A DNA stretch of 64,000 nucleotides from assembly GCF_020193655.1 (NCBI RefSeq), contig NZ_JADYVE010000001.1, positions 434,001 through 498,000 on the forward strand, read 5' to 3'. The notes beneath the pieces were generated by a model. The model did not search any database. It was not told the origin of the DNA and saw nothing but the letters and a program-made list of their open reading frames with translations. This stretch comes from Ensifer sp. IC3342. Lineage in GTDB: Bacteria; Pseudomonadota; Alphaproteobacteria; Rhizobiales; Rhizobiaceae. This document shows, in pieces, positions 34,449 through 43,216 of this stretch; positions within the stretch are counted from its first letter, which is position 1; every line of letters starts with the position of its first letter. The translations under genes and the position numbers were made by a program.

Positions 34449-35030
34449 ATGCGCCTCGCAATCGTCCTGACGGAAGGTTTTGCCGACTGGGAATGCGCGC
34501 TGCTGATGGCCACGGCGCGCACCGAGCTCGGGCTCGACGTGCTGATCGCCACGCCCGGCGGCACCGTGGTGACGTCGATGGGCGGCCTTCACATCACGCC
34601 GCATCTGCCGACGAAGACGCTGGCGCCGGCGGAGTTCGACGCACTTGTGCTCTGCGGCGGCTCAACCTGGAAAACCGCCGCAGCACCCAATCTTACTGCG
34701 ATGATCCATGCCTTTCATGCGAAAGGCCGCGTCGTCGCAGGGATCTGTGGGGCGACGCTTGCGCTGGCCGCCAGCGGCATTCTCAACGAGGCGGACCACA
34801 CGGGCAATTCGGCCGAAAGTCTCTCAGCGGTCGCCGGCTATCGCGGTCACCGGCACTACCGGGACCAACCGCAGGCCCTTCGCAGCGGCCGGCTAGTAAC
34901 GGCTGCAGGCACTGCCCCGGTCAGCTTTACGGCCGAGATTTTCCACGCGCTCGGCCTCGGTTCCGCAGCGCTTGACGACTATCTTTCGCTCTACGCCAAG
35001 GAGCATGCGGTCGTCCACGCTGCACGATAG
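34449..35030 (+). CDS. DJ-1/PfpI family protein
   Basis: A 193-residue class I glutamine amidotransferase-like protein of the DJ-1/PfpI superfamily. The nucleophile elbow Cys is in VVAGICGATLALAASGIL and the conserved Glu in IVLTEGFADWECALL. Members act as deglycases, chaperones, hydrolases or regulators; a specific reaction cannot be given. GGGAGG lies just before the ATG, and 12 bases separate it from the GNAT gene, so both share the attenuated transcript. Confidence 0.85.
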   Translation: MRLAIVLTEGFADWECALLMATARTELGLDVLIATPGGTVVTSMGGLHITPHLPTKTLAPAEFDALVLCGGSTWKTAAAPNLTAMIHAFHAKGRVVAGICGATLALAASGILNEADHTGNSAESLSAVAGYRGHRHYRDQPQALRSGRLVTAAGTAPVSFTAEIFHALGLGSAALDDYLSLYAKEHAVVHAAR

Positions 35031-35053
35031 TGCAAATCCTGCAGCGAACCCGG

Positions 35054-35968
35054 TCAAATCGGCGGGATCGCCTTCAGGTAGGCGGCGATCGCCTCGCGGT
35101 CTGAGGGCGAAAGCCGCGCCAGGTTTTTCTGTACCTCGACCATCGAACCGCCGACGGAATCAAAATCCGGCGTGAAACCGGTCTCCAGATAGGAGGCAAT
35201 GTCGGATGCGCTCCAACTTCCGACGCTCCTCGAGCCCGGCGTAATGTCGGGGATACGCCCTTCGCCCTCGGGGTTCGGCGCGCCGGCCAGCCATCTGTCT
35301 GGCTCAAATCCGCCGAGCGCGTTGCGCGGCGTGTGGCACTCGCCGCAATGGCCCGGACCTTCAACCAGATACTGCCCGCGGGCGAGCTTCGCATCGGCCG
35401 TATTCACCTCGACGCGCGGCTCGTCGGTGAGGAACAGGAGCTTCCAGCCGCCTAGCGCCATGCGGATATTGTAGGGAAATGGCAAGTCATGCGGCGGCGC
35501 CACATTGGTGCTCTTCGGCAGCGTCTGCAGATACCCCCAGAGATCATTGATATCCTTGGCAGTCATGCGCGCGTAGGAACCGTACGGAAAAGAGGGATAA
35601 AGGTGCTCACCATTTTTCCCGACACCCCGCGCCATGGCGTTACCGAACTCGGCGAGCGTCCAGTCGCCGATGCCGGCGCTTTCATCGGGCGAGATGTTCG
35701 GAACATGGAAGGTACCGAAGGGGCTTTTCAGAGCCCGGCCGCCTGAGAGCACGAGCCGCGCGTCATCTTTTGCCCCCGGCGCAGCGTGGCAGCTGACACA
35801 GCCGCCTGCCCAGAAAACCTGTTCGCCATTGGCGAGATCCGGTTCGCCGAGACCTTCCCAATGGGCTGCGTCCCACGGCGCAGGTCTCGTCAGCCACCAG
35901 AAGCCGCCGCCTCCGGCAAGAGCCATGACGACCAGACCAGACAGGAGCTTCGTTGTTCGCCGGCCCAT
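35054..35968 (-). CDS. Diheme c-type cytochrome, membrane-anchored
   Basis: About 304 residues: an N-terminal membrane segment (LLSGLVVMALAGGGGFWWL), then two cytochrome c domains with heme-binding motifs CVSCH and CGECH. Axial methionines are likely in the MARGV-type and later segments. It resembles the cytochrome subunits of membrane-bound alcohol/aldehyde/gluconate dehydrogenases, but no dehydrogenase subunit gene is adjacent. The start at 35968 is used because GGGAGG is five bases upstream. Together with the cytochrome c' gene it forms a periplasmic electron-transfer pair on the minus strand. Confidence 0.85.
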   Translation of the reverse strand: MGRRTTKLLSGLVVMALAGGGGFWWLTRPAPWDAAHWEGLGEPDLANGEQVFWAGGCVSCHAAPGAKDDARLVLSGGRALKSPFGTFHVPNISPDESAGIGDWTLAEFGNAMARGVGKNGEHLYPSFPYGSYARMTAKDINDLWGYLQTLPKSTNVAPPHDLPFPYNIRMALGGWKLLFLTDEPRVEVNTADAKLARGQYLVEGPGHCGECHTPRNALGGFEPDRWLAGAPNPEGEGRIPDITPGSRSVGSWSASDIASYLETGFTPDFDSVGGSMVEVQKNLARLSPSDREAIAAYLKAIPPI

Positions 35969-36053
35969 CGGGCCTCCCTTCATGCTGGAAGACAAAGAAG
36001 GATGCGCCAGCAGGGCCGGCGCATCGCAAACGGTCAGAATGAAGGAACGCTTC

Positions 36054-36500
36054 TTAGTCCTTTTTCAGACGATAGGTCTCGTGACAGCTGGAACAGTCCT
36101 TGCCGAGAATGCCCAGGGCAGCGCCAACGCCGGCCTTGTCGGCAGGAAGCTGAGCAAGCAACGTGCTCGCGTCGGTACCAAGCTTGGCGGCCTTGGCCTT
36201 GAAGTCTTCCATGTTTTCCCAGATTTTCGGGCTCGCTTCGGTTTCCGAGCCGGTTTCCGAGCCGGCCGGGAAATGACTTGGGAAGATTTTCACCGTCTCG
36301 CTGATCGTCGTCAGCGATGCCTTGACAATTTCCGCATCATAGGGCTTTTCACCCTTGGCGATGCCGTTCAACGCACCGGCAGCCTGCCCTACCTTCTTCA
36401 TCAGCTGCTGACGCACCGCCTGCGGCTCGTCTGCCGCCGTCACGGCGGTGACACCCACGCCTGCGAGGGCGGCAGCAAGCATAAAAGCTCGTATCTTCAT
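36054..36500 (-). CDS. Cytochrome c' / c-556 family protein
   Basis: About 148 residues with a signal peptide (MKIRAFMLAAALAGVGVTAVTAADE) and a four-helix bundle ending in the heme motif CSSCHETYR, diagnostic for cytochrome c'. Such proteins bind NO or act as electron carriers in the periplasm. The ATG at 36500 follows GGGAG by six bases. A perfect 12-base tandem duplication (36240-36263) inserts SETG twice in the loop. It lies upstream of the diheme cytochrome gene on the same strand, 85 bases away, so they are probably co-transcribed. Confidence 0.87.
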   Translation of the reverse strand: MKIRAFMLAAALAGVGVTAVTAADEPQAVRQQLMKKVGQAAGALNGIAKGEKPYDAEIVKASLTTISETVKIFPSHFPAGSETGSETEASPKIWENMEDFKAKAAKLGTDASTLLAQLPADKAGVGAALGILGKDCSSCHETYRLKKD

Positions 36501-36723
36501 CATGGTCTCCCGGTCATTCGAACCCGCTTCTGCGGTTTCCTGTTGAAGGCGCGGGCATGATGGCATCCTGGTCTTTCGACGGAAGTAACATTTTTTTGAT
36601 GTTCTTGTCATTTCAACATAATTTGGCTTAAACGGCCGTCCTCTCAGCGTTTGTCGTACGCCGGAAACAGCTTGCACAGGTCAGCCTTGCGTTAATACTT
36701 CGGAGCGACCGCCACCCGTGTCC

Positions 36724-37362
36724 TCACCGGACCGCGGCCCATCCATTCCATACGGTGAAGACTGCAACGGCGATCAGCACCAGACCAGCCGCCCTTCCGA
36801 TTGCCACCGTTGCGGCTGGACTGCCGACAAGCAGGTCACGGCCGCGGCCGGCGGCAAGCGCAAGCCCGCCATAGACCGTAAGCTGCGTCAGCGCGATCAT
36901 CAGCGCCATGACCGCAGCCTGCGACCAGATCGGACCGAATTGCGGCTTAAGGAACTGCGGGTAGACCGCCAGCATGAAAAGATACGCCTTGGGATTCATC
37001 AGGCTGGTTAGCGCGCCCTGGCGAAAGCTTGCCCAGCGCGACAGCTGCGCCGCCTTTTCGATACCACCAATGGTGATCGCACTGCGCAGCAAGCAGAAGC
37101 CGATCCAGGCGATATAGAGGGCACCGGCGACAAGCAGAACGTTGAAAAGCTGCGGCACCAGATGCAGGACGACGCTGACGCCGAGCGCCGCATAGAGCGT
37201 GTGCAGCACGCCGCCGGCCATGATGCCGGCTGTCGCCGACAAGCCGGAGGCCCGCCCGCCGGTCAGTGAATTGGCCAGGACGAAAACCAGGTCCATGCCG
37301 GGCACAATGATGATGCCGAAGAGAAGGGTGAAGAAAAGCCAGAGGTTTTCCGCGTAACTCAT
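36724..37362 (-). CDS. LysE/RhtB family amino-acid exporter
   Basis: About 212 residues with six membrane helices and the LysE-type pattern: IIVPGMDLVFVLANSLTGGRASGLSATAGIMAGGVLHTLYAALG, YIAWIGFCLLRSA and FRQGALTSLMNPKAYLFMLAVYPQF. The family exports amino acids or derivatives across the inner membrane; the substrate is unknown. The start at 37362 (MSYAENLW) is chosen over 37386. It is divergent from a YafY-type regulator that may control it. Confidence 0.85.
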   Translation of the reverse strand: MSYAENLWLFFTLLFGIIIVPGMDLVFVLANSLTGGRASGLSATAGIMAGGVLHTLYAALGVSVVLHLVPQLFNVLLVAGALYIAWIGFCLLRSAITIGGIEKAAQLSRWASFRQGALTSLMNPKAYLFMLAVYPQFLKPQFGPIWSQAAVMALMIALTQLTVYGGLALAAGRGRDLLVGSPAATVAIGRAAGLVLIAVAVFTVWNGWAAVR

Positions 37363-37494
37363 GTCAGTTGTCCGTGAGATTTCCATGTGGATGCGTGGCC
37401 GGATGGTCGTTTTTTCAATCCGTTGAGGCGTGTTATATCGCTGCCCAACTGACAGGGATTTGTCAGGAGCCTTCGGAGCGATGGAGGTTTTTCC

Positions 37495-38208
37495 GTGCGT
37501 AAGGCGTCGCGCCTGTTTGAAATCATCCAGATCCTGCGGCTTGCCAGGAAGCCGGTAACGGCTGCGGAAATTGCCGAAACGCTGGAGGTGACGCCGCGGT
37601 CGATCTACCGCGACATCGCCGCCCTGCAGGCAATGCGCGTGCCGATCGAGGGCGAACGCGGTCTCGGCTATGTCTTGAGACCCGGCTTCGATCTGCCACC
37701 CTTGATGTTCACGATCGAAGAGACGGAGGCGATTGTTCTGGCGTTGGCGTTGCTGGCACGCACGGGCGACGAGGAACTGAAGGCGGCCGCGCGGCGCGTG
37801 AACCAGAAGATCACCGGCGCCGTTCCCGGGCCGCTGCGCCAGGCGTTCCAGTCACAGGCATTGCACGCCTGGGGCAGTGTTGCAGCGCCGCCGCCCGCCA
37901 TCGATCTCGCCATGGTCCGCCGGGCGATCCGCGACGAGCAGAAGCTCGCGCTCGATTATCGCGACGAGCTCGGGCGGGCGAGCGAACGCACGGTGCGCCC
38001 GCTGGCGCTCATCTATTATTCGGAACACGCAATGATGGTCGCCTGGTGCGAACTGCGCCAAGACATCCGCAACTTCCGCGCCGACCGGGTGGAGCATTGC
38101 GAGCCAGTCGACGCGTTCTTCCGTGGCGAGGGGAACCGGCTGAGGCAACTTTGGATCGCCGGCTGGAAAGTGAATGCCGTTTCGCCGCTCGAGAGGGGGG
38201 ATGCGTGA
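37495..38208 (+). CDS. YafY family regulator (HTH-11 and WYL domains)
   Basis: A 237-residue regulator. An N-terminal HTH (RKASRLFEIIQILRLARKPVTAAEIAETLEVTPRSIYRDIAALQAMRVPIEGERGLGYVLRPGFDLPPLMF) is followed by a WYL domain (VRRAIRDEQKLALDYRDELGRASERTVRPLALIYYSEHAMMVAWCELRQDIRNFRADRVEHCE), thought to bind a small ligand. The start is GTG at 37495 after TGGAGG. It is divergent from the LysE exporter. A palindromic repeat lies directly after its stop. Confidence 0.87.
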   Translation: MRKASRLFEIIQILRLARKPVTAAEIAETLEVTPRSIYRDIAALQAMRVPIEGERGLGYVLRPGFDLPPLMFTIEETEAIVLALALLARTGDEELKAAARRVNQKITGAVPGPLRQAFQSQALHAWGSVAAPPPAIDLAMVRRAIRDEQKLALDYRDELGRASERTVRPLALIYYSEHAMMVAWCELRQDIRNFRADRVEHCEPVDAFFRGEGNRLRQLWIAGWKVNAVSPLERGDA

Positions 38209-38334
38209 GAATTTGCCCCTCATCCGGCCTGTCGGCCACCTTCTCGCCGCAGGCGGGGAGAAGGTGCGATGCCGCACCGCCTCAGTCCCCTCGCCCCGCT
38301 TGCGGGAAGAGGGTTAGGGTGAGGGGCAATTCAC
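38209..38334. repeat. MITE-like palindromic rhizobial repeat
   Basis: The ends GAATTTGCCCCTCA and TGAGGGGCAATTC are near-perfect terminal inverted repeats. The interior has nested palindromes (GGCCTGTCGGCC and CTTCTCGCCGCAGGCGGGGAGAAG). Such elements of about 125 bases are dispersed in rhizobial genomes. It lies between yafY and the sodB terminator and encodes nothing. Confidence 0.7.
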
Positions 38335-38386
38335 CAGCCTCTACGAAAAGCACAGCCGCCAGCCGTCCCTCCCGGCATCAAACCGC

Positions 38387-38416
38387 AATAAAAAGGCCCG
38401 ACGCAAGCGCCGGGCC
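38387..38416 (-). terminator. Rho-independent terminator of sodB
   Basis: On the minus strand GGCCCG, a ten-base loop and CGGGCC are followed by TTTTTATT, about 25 bases past the sodB stop. Extra pairing is possible inside the loop. A textbook intrinsic terminator. Confidence 0.8.
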
Positions 38417-38440
38417 GAATTGCCTTTCGAACGCAGCCGC

Positions 38441-39043
38441 TTACTTCGCCGCAGCCTCGTACATTTCGAGCACATAATCCCAGTTGATGAGATTGTCGAC
38501 GAACGCCTCGAGGTATTTCGGGCGGGCGTTGCGGTAGTCGATGTAGTAGGAGTGCTCCCAGACATCGACGCCGAGGATCGGCGACGCGCCGTGGACGAGC
38601 GGGTTTTCGCCGTTCGGAGTCTTCGAGATTTCAAGCTTGCCGTTCTTGACCGAGAGCCAGGCCCAGCCGGAGCCGAACTGGCCGGTGCCGGCGGCGATGA
38701 AATCGGCGCGGAACTTGTCATAACCACCGAGGTCGGACTTGATGGCCGCGTCGAGCTTGCCCGGCAGGCTGGTGCCGCCGCCGCCCTTCTTCATCCACTT
38801 CCAGAAATGGATGTGGTTGTAGTGCTGGCCGGCGTTGTTGAACAGCGGCTGATTCGTCCCGTAGGACTTCTTGACGACTTCCTCGATCGAAAGACCGGAA
38901 AGACCGGCTTCCTCGGCGAGCTTGTTGCCGTTCGTCACGTAAGCGAGGTGATGCTTGTCGTGATGATATTCGAGCGTTTCGCGCGACATATAGGGAGCGA
39001 GCGCATCGTAGTCATAGGGAAGGTTCGGCAATTCGAAAGCCAT
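38441..39043 (-). CDS. sodB: Superoxide dismutase, Fe/Mn family
   Basis: A 200-residue cytoplasmic enzyme that converts superoxide to hydrogen peroxide and oxygen. Metal ligands are visible: His in LEYHHDKHHLAYVTN, His in QHYNHIHFWKWM, and Asp and His in GVDVWEHSYYIDYRN. The sequence is of the rhizobial type that can use Mn or Fe; the metal cannot be decided by eye. AGGAG precedes the ATG at 39043. It is monocistronic with its own intrinsic terminator. Confidence 0.95.
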   Translation of the reverse strand: MAFELPNLPYDYDALAPYMSRETLEYHHDKHHLAYVTNGNKLAEEAGLSGLSIEEVVKKSYGTNQPLFNNAGQHYNHIHFWKWMKKGGGGTSLPGKLDAAIKSDLGGYDKFRADFIAAGTGQFGSGWAWLSVKNGKLEISKTPNGENPLVHGASPILGVDVWEHSYYIDYRNARPKYLEAFVDNLINWDYVLEMYEAAAK

Positions 39044-39259
39044 TGTGGCATCTCCTCTTGGTATGGATTTCGTCAAGGAAATCTGTGAGCGGGAACATAG
39101 GCACCGGCATAGACCGAGGCAACCGATGCGGTGCCAAAATTTCTCTGCCACACGCAAAATACTTTCGTTGCGTTTCTGCCGAACCATTCTCTTTGGCAAA
39201 TTCTCGTCAAGATCGGCGTGCTACCTGCCCGCGCATTCCAGCAAAAAATGAGGAACCGA

Positions 39260-39586
39260 ATGCCGATACGCCCGATCTCAATCTTAAGCTTCCTCGCGGC
39301 CGCAAGCCTTGGCGCCGGTGCGGCACATGCCGCTTCGGGCGAAGCATGGGAGGAGTTCCGGGCAGACGTATCGGCCAAGTGCATCGCCGCCGCCGAATCG
39401 CTAGAGGACGCCAGCGCGGTCGTTGACCCTTTCGGCACCGAAAGCTACGGACTGGCGCTCATCTCCGGCAAGCCGAAAGGCGCCGACGGGAGCGGCACGC
39501 AGATTTGCGTCTACGACAAGCAGACCAAGGCCGTGGAGCTCGGTGGCGAGATCGGTGCGCAGGTGATACCGGTGTCCAAGCCGTAA
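39260..39586 (+). CDS. Secreted small hypothetical protein
   Basis: A 108-residue protein with signal peptide (PIRPISILSFLAAASLGAGAAHAAS) and a short mature domain with two cysteines (AKCIAAAES and TQICVYD) that could form a disulfide, and a GLALISGKPKGADGSGTQICVYDKQTKAVELGG core. The start at 39260 follows GAGGAA by five bases. I recall similar proteins in Rhizobiales, but no function is known. It is divergent from sodB. Confidence 0.65.
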   Translation: MPIRPISILSFLAAASLGAGAAHAASGEAWEEFRADVSAKCIAAAESLEDASAVVDPFGTESYGLALISGKPKGADGSGTQICVYDKQTKAVELGGEIGAQVIPVSKP

Positions 39587-39704
39587 TTGAGAAGCCGACA
39601 ATGTGAGCCCGCGGTTCCGCGCGTCCGCCAGCCGCATCGACATCCTGCACAAGGGTCCTATGTCTTCCAGGATCCGTGCACAGAACAAGCAAGCGGAGGA
39701 TGTT

Positions 39705-40115
39705 ATGGAATTCCATCAGGGGCGGCTACTCGACCATGTGCATCTCCGCGCAAGAGACCTCGCCGCCAGCAAGCGCTTCTATCGCGCAATTCTTGCCGCT
39801 CTCTGCCACCAGCCGACTTTCGAGACCGAGCAGGCGATTGCATTCGACGAACTCTACATCGATCAGGCCGAAAGCTATCGCAGCCATGTTCACATCGCCT
39901 TCCAAGCGATCGACCCGGATGCGGTTCGCCGCTTCTATGAAGCCGGCCTTTCGAACGGCGGAAAAGACAATGGCGAGCCCGGTGAGCGACCCTATCACCC
40001 CGGCTATTTCGCCGCCTTTCTCCTCGACCCGGATGACAACAACATTGAGGCGGTCTACCACGGGCCGACGACCCGCTCGTCCGCCGATGTCGTCATCCGT
40101 CCGCTCGGAGACTGA
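39705..40115 (+). CDS. VOC family protein (glyoxalase-like)
   Basis: A 136-residue single VOC module: LLDHVHLRARDLAASKRFYRAILAAL at the start and PGYFAAFLLDPDDNNIEAVYHGP at the end give the usual metal-ligand positions (His near residue 11, His in SHVHIAF, Glu in NIEAVY). The reaction is unknown; glyoxalase, fosfomycin-resistance-like and dioxygenase activities all occur in this fold. A strong GGAGG precedes the ATG at 39705. Confidence 0.78.
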   Translation: MEFHQGRLLDHVHLRARDLAASKRFYRAILAALCHQPTFETEQAIAFDELYIDQAESYRSHVHIAFQAIDPDAVRRFYEAGLSNGGKDNGEPGERPYHPGYFAAFLLDPDDNNIEAVYHGPTTRSSADVVIRPLGD

Positions 40116-40227
40116 GGCGTGAAGGGAACAAAGCAGCGTGCGCATGCCTAATCGCGATCGACGCGACGAGACTAGGTCGCGCGATCGGTGGGCGTAGCAT
40201 TTGTCCCGAGTTAGGACGAGCCTGCGA

Positions 40228-41127
40228 TTAACGCGTGTCCGTGCCGTCAGACGTCCGGCTCGAATGCGCCCAATCCATGTAAAGGTCGCGCGCCTTGGCG
40301 GCGATGGAGCCGGCCTGGAGGTCGCGGTCGTCAAGGCGTGTCACGGGCAGCACCTTGGAATAGTTGCCTGTGGTGAAGATCTCGTCCGCCGCTTCGAAAT
40401 CGGCCATCGTCATCGTGGTCTCGACCACCTCGAAGCCGGCCTCGCGCAATAGGCTCATGACGCGGAAACGGGTGATGCCGGCAAGGAAGGTCTTGTTGGC
40501 GGCCGGCGTGAAGACGACACCGTCCTTCACCATGAAGATGTTGGATGATCCAGTCTCGGCGATATTGCCGAGCATGTCGCGCACAAGCGCGTTGTCGAAG
40601 CCGCGCGATCGCGCTTCGTTGAGAATGCGGGCATTGTTGGGATAGAGGCAGCCGGCCTTTGCATCCGTCGGCATGCACTCGATCGTCGGCCGGCGGAAGG
40701 GCGACAGGGTCAGCGATGAGCCGCCATGAGCGTTGCCCATCGGTGCCTCGAACAGGCAGAGCGCGAAACGGGTCGATTCCGGATCGACCGCCACGACGCT
40801 CCAGGAGCCGTGCTCGCCCCAATACATCGGCTTGACATAGATCGCCGTCTTGCCGTCGAACTTCTTCACGCCCTCCCAGGTCAGCGCCTCGATCTCTTCG
40901 GCGGCCATGGTGGGCTTGAGGCCCAACGAAACAGCGGAGCGGTTGACACGCTGGCAATGCAGGTCAAGGTCCGGCGCGATGCCATCGAACCAGCGGGCGC
41001 CGTCGAAAACCGTCGAGCCGAGCCACATCGCGTGCGAGGTCGGCCCGATCAAGGGAGGGTTGCCGGAAAGCCATTCACCGTCGACATAGGTCCAGGTGGT
41101 TGAGCGGGGGGATGTATCGACGGCCAT
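40228..41127 (-). CDS. ilvE: Branched-chain amino acid aminotransferase (class IV)
   Basis: A 299-residue PLP-dependent aminotransferase of fold type IV. The likely PLP lysine is in MPTDAKAGCLYPNNARILNEARSRGFDNALVRDMLGNIAETGSSNIFMV. Other landmarks are TVFDGARWF, IYVKPMYW and the phosphate-binding LAGITRFRVMSLL. It should interconvert branched-chain amino and 2-oxo acids; the long form lacking the EELFGTGTAA motif of plant-like enzymes may have a broader substrate range. GAGGAG precedes the ATG. It is divergent from the alcohol dehydrogenase gene. Confidence 0.85.
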   Translation of the reverse strand: MAVDTSPRSTTWTYVDGEWLSGNPPLIGPTSHAMWLGSTVFDGARWFDGIAPDLDLHCQRVNRSAVSLGLKPTMAAEEIEALTWEGVKKFDGKTAIYVKPMYWGEHGSWSVVAVDPESTRFALCLFEAPMGNAHGGSSLTLSPFRRPTIECMPTDAKAGCLYPNNARILNEARSRGFDNALVRDMLGNIAETGSSNIFMVKDGVVFTPAANKTFLAGITRFRVMSLLREAGFEVVETTMTMADFEAADEIFTTGNYSKVLPVTRLDDRDLQAGSIAAKARDLYMDWAHSSRTSDGTDTR

Positions 41128-41379
41128 CGGTGTCTCCTCTCGTTATCGTCCGTTCGGCCGCGTGATCGTCTTTCGGCTGGTCCAACCGCGATGGTGGTTG
41201 GCCCTGCTGGTCAGAGCGAAGCGGCCGGAAAAGCGGACATTTTTTCCTGATCTACCTCTAGCCGAAAAAGGCAGTATCAGGGTGAATGGGTACATCAAAA
41301 AATGTCATGGCGTCTATTGTGGAACCAGCCGAACCGCCATGCCAAAATGGCCGGAACGAGCACAGGAGCCAGACCAGTC

Positions 41380-42420
41380 ATGAAAGCGATGTATTACGAC
41401 GCGTTCGAAAAGGTGCCGGAGATCAGAGCATTGCCGGATCCGAAGCCGACTGAAAACGGCGTCGTCATCAAGGTCGAGGCGACCGGACTTTGCCGCAGCG
41501 ACTGGCATGGCTGGATGGGACATGACGCCGACATTCGTTTGCCGCATGTGCCCGGCCATGAGCTCGCCGGAACCATTGCGGCCGCCGGGCGCGGTGTGCT
41601 GCGCTACAAAGTCGGGGACCGCGTGACCGTTCCATTCGTCTCCGGCTGCGGCCGTTGCGCGGAATGCCGGTCGGGCAACCAACAGGTTTGCGAGGCACAG
41701 TTCCAGCCGGGCTTCACCCATTGGGGCTCGTTTGCCGAATATGTGGCGATCGACTTTGCCGACCAGAACCTCGTGCACCTGCCGGAGAGCATGGACTTCG
41801 CAACCGCCGCGAGCCTCGGCTGCCGTTTCGCCACGTCCTTCCGCGCGATCGCTGATCAGGCCCGCGTCAAGGGCGGTGAATGGGTGGCGGTGCACGGCTG
41901 CGGTGGCGTCGGCCTCTCGGCGATCATGATCGCCGCGGCACTCGGCGCTAACCCGATCGCGATCGACATTTCCGAGGAAAAGCTCGCCTTTGCCCGCAAA
42001 CTTGGGGCGGTCGCCGCGATCAACGGCAAGGAAGCGGGAGACGTTGCCGAGGCTGTAAGAGAAATCACCAAAGGCGGCGCCCATGTCTCGATCGACGCTC
42101 TCGGCTCGCCGGTCACATGCTTCAATTCGATCAAGAACCTGCGCCGGCGCGGTCGCCATGTACAGGTAGGCCTGATGCTTGCCGAACATGCTACACCTGA
42201 AATCCCGATGGCGCAGGTGATCGGCCACGAACTCGAGATTTACGGCAGCCACGGCATGCAGGCGTGGCGTTATGACGCGATGCTTTCGATGATCACCGCC
42301 GGCAAGCTGAACCCGAAACAACTGATCGGCCGCGAGATCTCGCTCGAAGAAGCCGTGCCCGCGCTGGTGACGATGGACCGCGCCACCGATCTCGGCATCA
42401 GCGTAATTACGCGGTTCTGA
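41380..42420 (+). CDS. Zinc-dependent alcohol dehydrogenase family protein
   Basis: A 346-residue medium-chain dehydrogenase. Catalytic zinc ligands are in [11 protein letters not shown] and PGHELAG; the structural zinc loop is [15 protein letters not shown]. The Rossmann motif is [21 protein letters not shown]. The distal [17 protein letters not shown] is typical of the alcohol dehydrogenase group found in rhizobia. The alcohol or aldehyde substrate is unknown. AGGAG lies twelve bases before the ATG at 41380; 41389 is an alternative start. Confidence 0.85.
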   Translation: MKAMYYDAFEKVPEIRALPDPKPTENGVVIKVEATGLCRSDWHGWMGHDADIRLPHVPGHELAGTIAAAGRGVLRYKVGDRVTVPFVSGCGRCAECRSGNQQVCEAQFQPGFTHWGSFAEYVAIDFADQNLVHLPESMDFATAASLGCRFATSFRAIADQARVKGGEWVAVHGCGGVGLSAIMIAAALGANPIAIDISEEKLAFARKLGAVAAINGKEAGDVAEAVREITKGGAHVSIDALGSPVTCFNSIKNLRRRGRHVQVGLMLAEHATPEIPMAQVIGHELEIYGSHGMQAWRYDAMLSMITAGKLNPKQLIGREISLEEAVPALVTMDRATDLGISVITRF

Positions 42421-42491
42421 TCAGGGATTCCGACCACCGCCGCGCACTGTTATGGTTTTCGCAAGCAAGACGAATCAACGAGGGTCCCGTC

Positions 42492-43043
42492 ATGGCGCTT
42501 GCGGCTCAAACCACTGAAAGTGAGCTCTATCGGCCTGTTCTCGGCAGCAGTGCCCGGCATCCGAACGGCTGGCCGATACGCGTGATCGTCAGTTCGCAGA
42601 CCGAGGCGCGCCACAACCGCCACCTTTGGGCGCCAACGCATCTCGTCTCGATCCGCGCGCCTGCAAGCCGCCTGCTCTCCATGATCGAACTGCCGCCCGA
42701 GCGGCATCTGGAGCTCTACTTTGGCGATGCGACTGACCCGGACGCACCTGACGCCGCACGGGCGGAAGCAATCGAGGCGACTTTTGCCTTCATCGACACG
42801 CTGCCCGAGGATGCGCATCTGCTGGTCCACTGCCTTCGAGGCTTCGGCAGATCGACCGCGCTGACGCTCGGCATTCTGGCACGTTACATGGCGCCAGAAG
42901 AGGCGGCCGCGGCGCTTCATGCGCTTCGCCCGGAAGCCAAGCCGAACCGGCACGTCGTTGGGCTCTGTGATGCCGCCCTGGGGCTCAAGGGAAAACTTGC
43001 AAAACAGGCGCTGCGTTTTCCGGCAAAAGTCTGGAAAGGCTAA
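42492..43043 (+). CDS. Tyrosine-phosphatase-superfamily protein
   Basis: A 183-residue protein with the phosphatase signature VHCLRGFGRSTA (Cys114, Arg120 in the C-X5-R loop), preceded by a His. This is the rhizobial tyrosine phosphatase (DSP-like) type; a general acid Asp may be within FGDATDPDAPD. It could act on phosphotyrosine or a small phosphorylated molecule. GAGGG lies about seven bases before the ATG. It is monocistronic. Confidence 0.75.
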   Translation: MALAAQTTESELYRPVLGSSARHPNGWPIRVIVSSQTEARHNRHLWAPTHLVSIRAPASRLLSMIELPPERHLELYFGDATDPDAPDAARAEAIEATFAFIDTLPEDAHLLVHCLRGFGRSTALTLGILARYMAPEEAAAALHALRPEAKPNRHVVGLCDAALGLKGKLAKQALRFPAKVWKG

Positions 43044-43135
43044 TTAAATTCGCATTGCTAGGCATGACGGCATTGTGCGCCGCACAAAGTTTTGACATGA
43101 TCCCGGGAAACAACTGACGAAGCGTTGCGCCTACC

Positions 43136-43180
43136 GCACCGGGGCCGAAGTCGGAACCGATTTTCAGCGAGCACGATGCG
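43136..43180. repeat. Decayed RIME-like repeat
   Basis: GCACCGGGGCCGAAGTCGG, then AACCGATTTTCAGCGAGCACGATGCG: the same order of blocks as the cores at 5141 and 8316 but with many substitutions, so the hairpin is weakened. It lies upstream of the haloacid dehalogenase gene. Confidence 0.55.
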
Positions 43181-43216
43181 TGATGCGCCGCTGAACGGTG
43201 ATGACGGGAGAGTTCG

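Noticed and set aside
36560..36640. Possible FNR/NnrR site upstream of the cytochrome c' gene (TTGTCATTTCAACA)
   Set aside because: Half-sites have wrong spacing and lack the symmetric TTGAT/ATCAA or TTG-N8-CAA arrangement.
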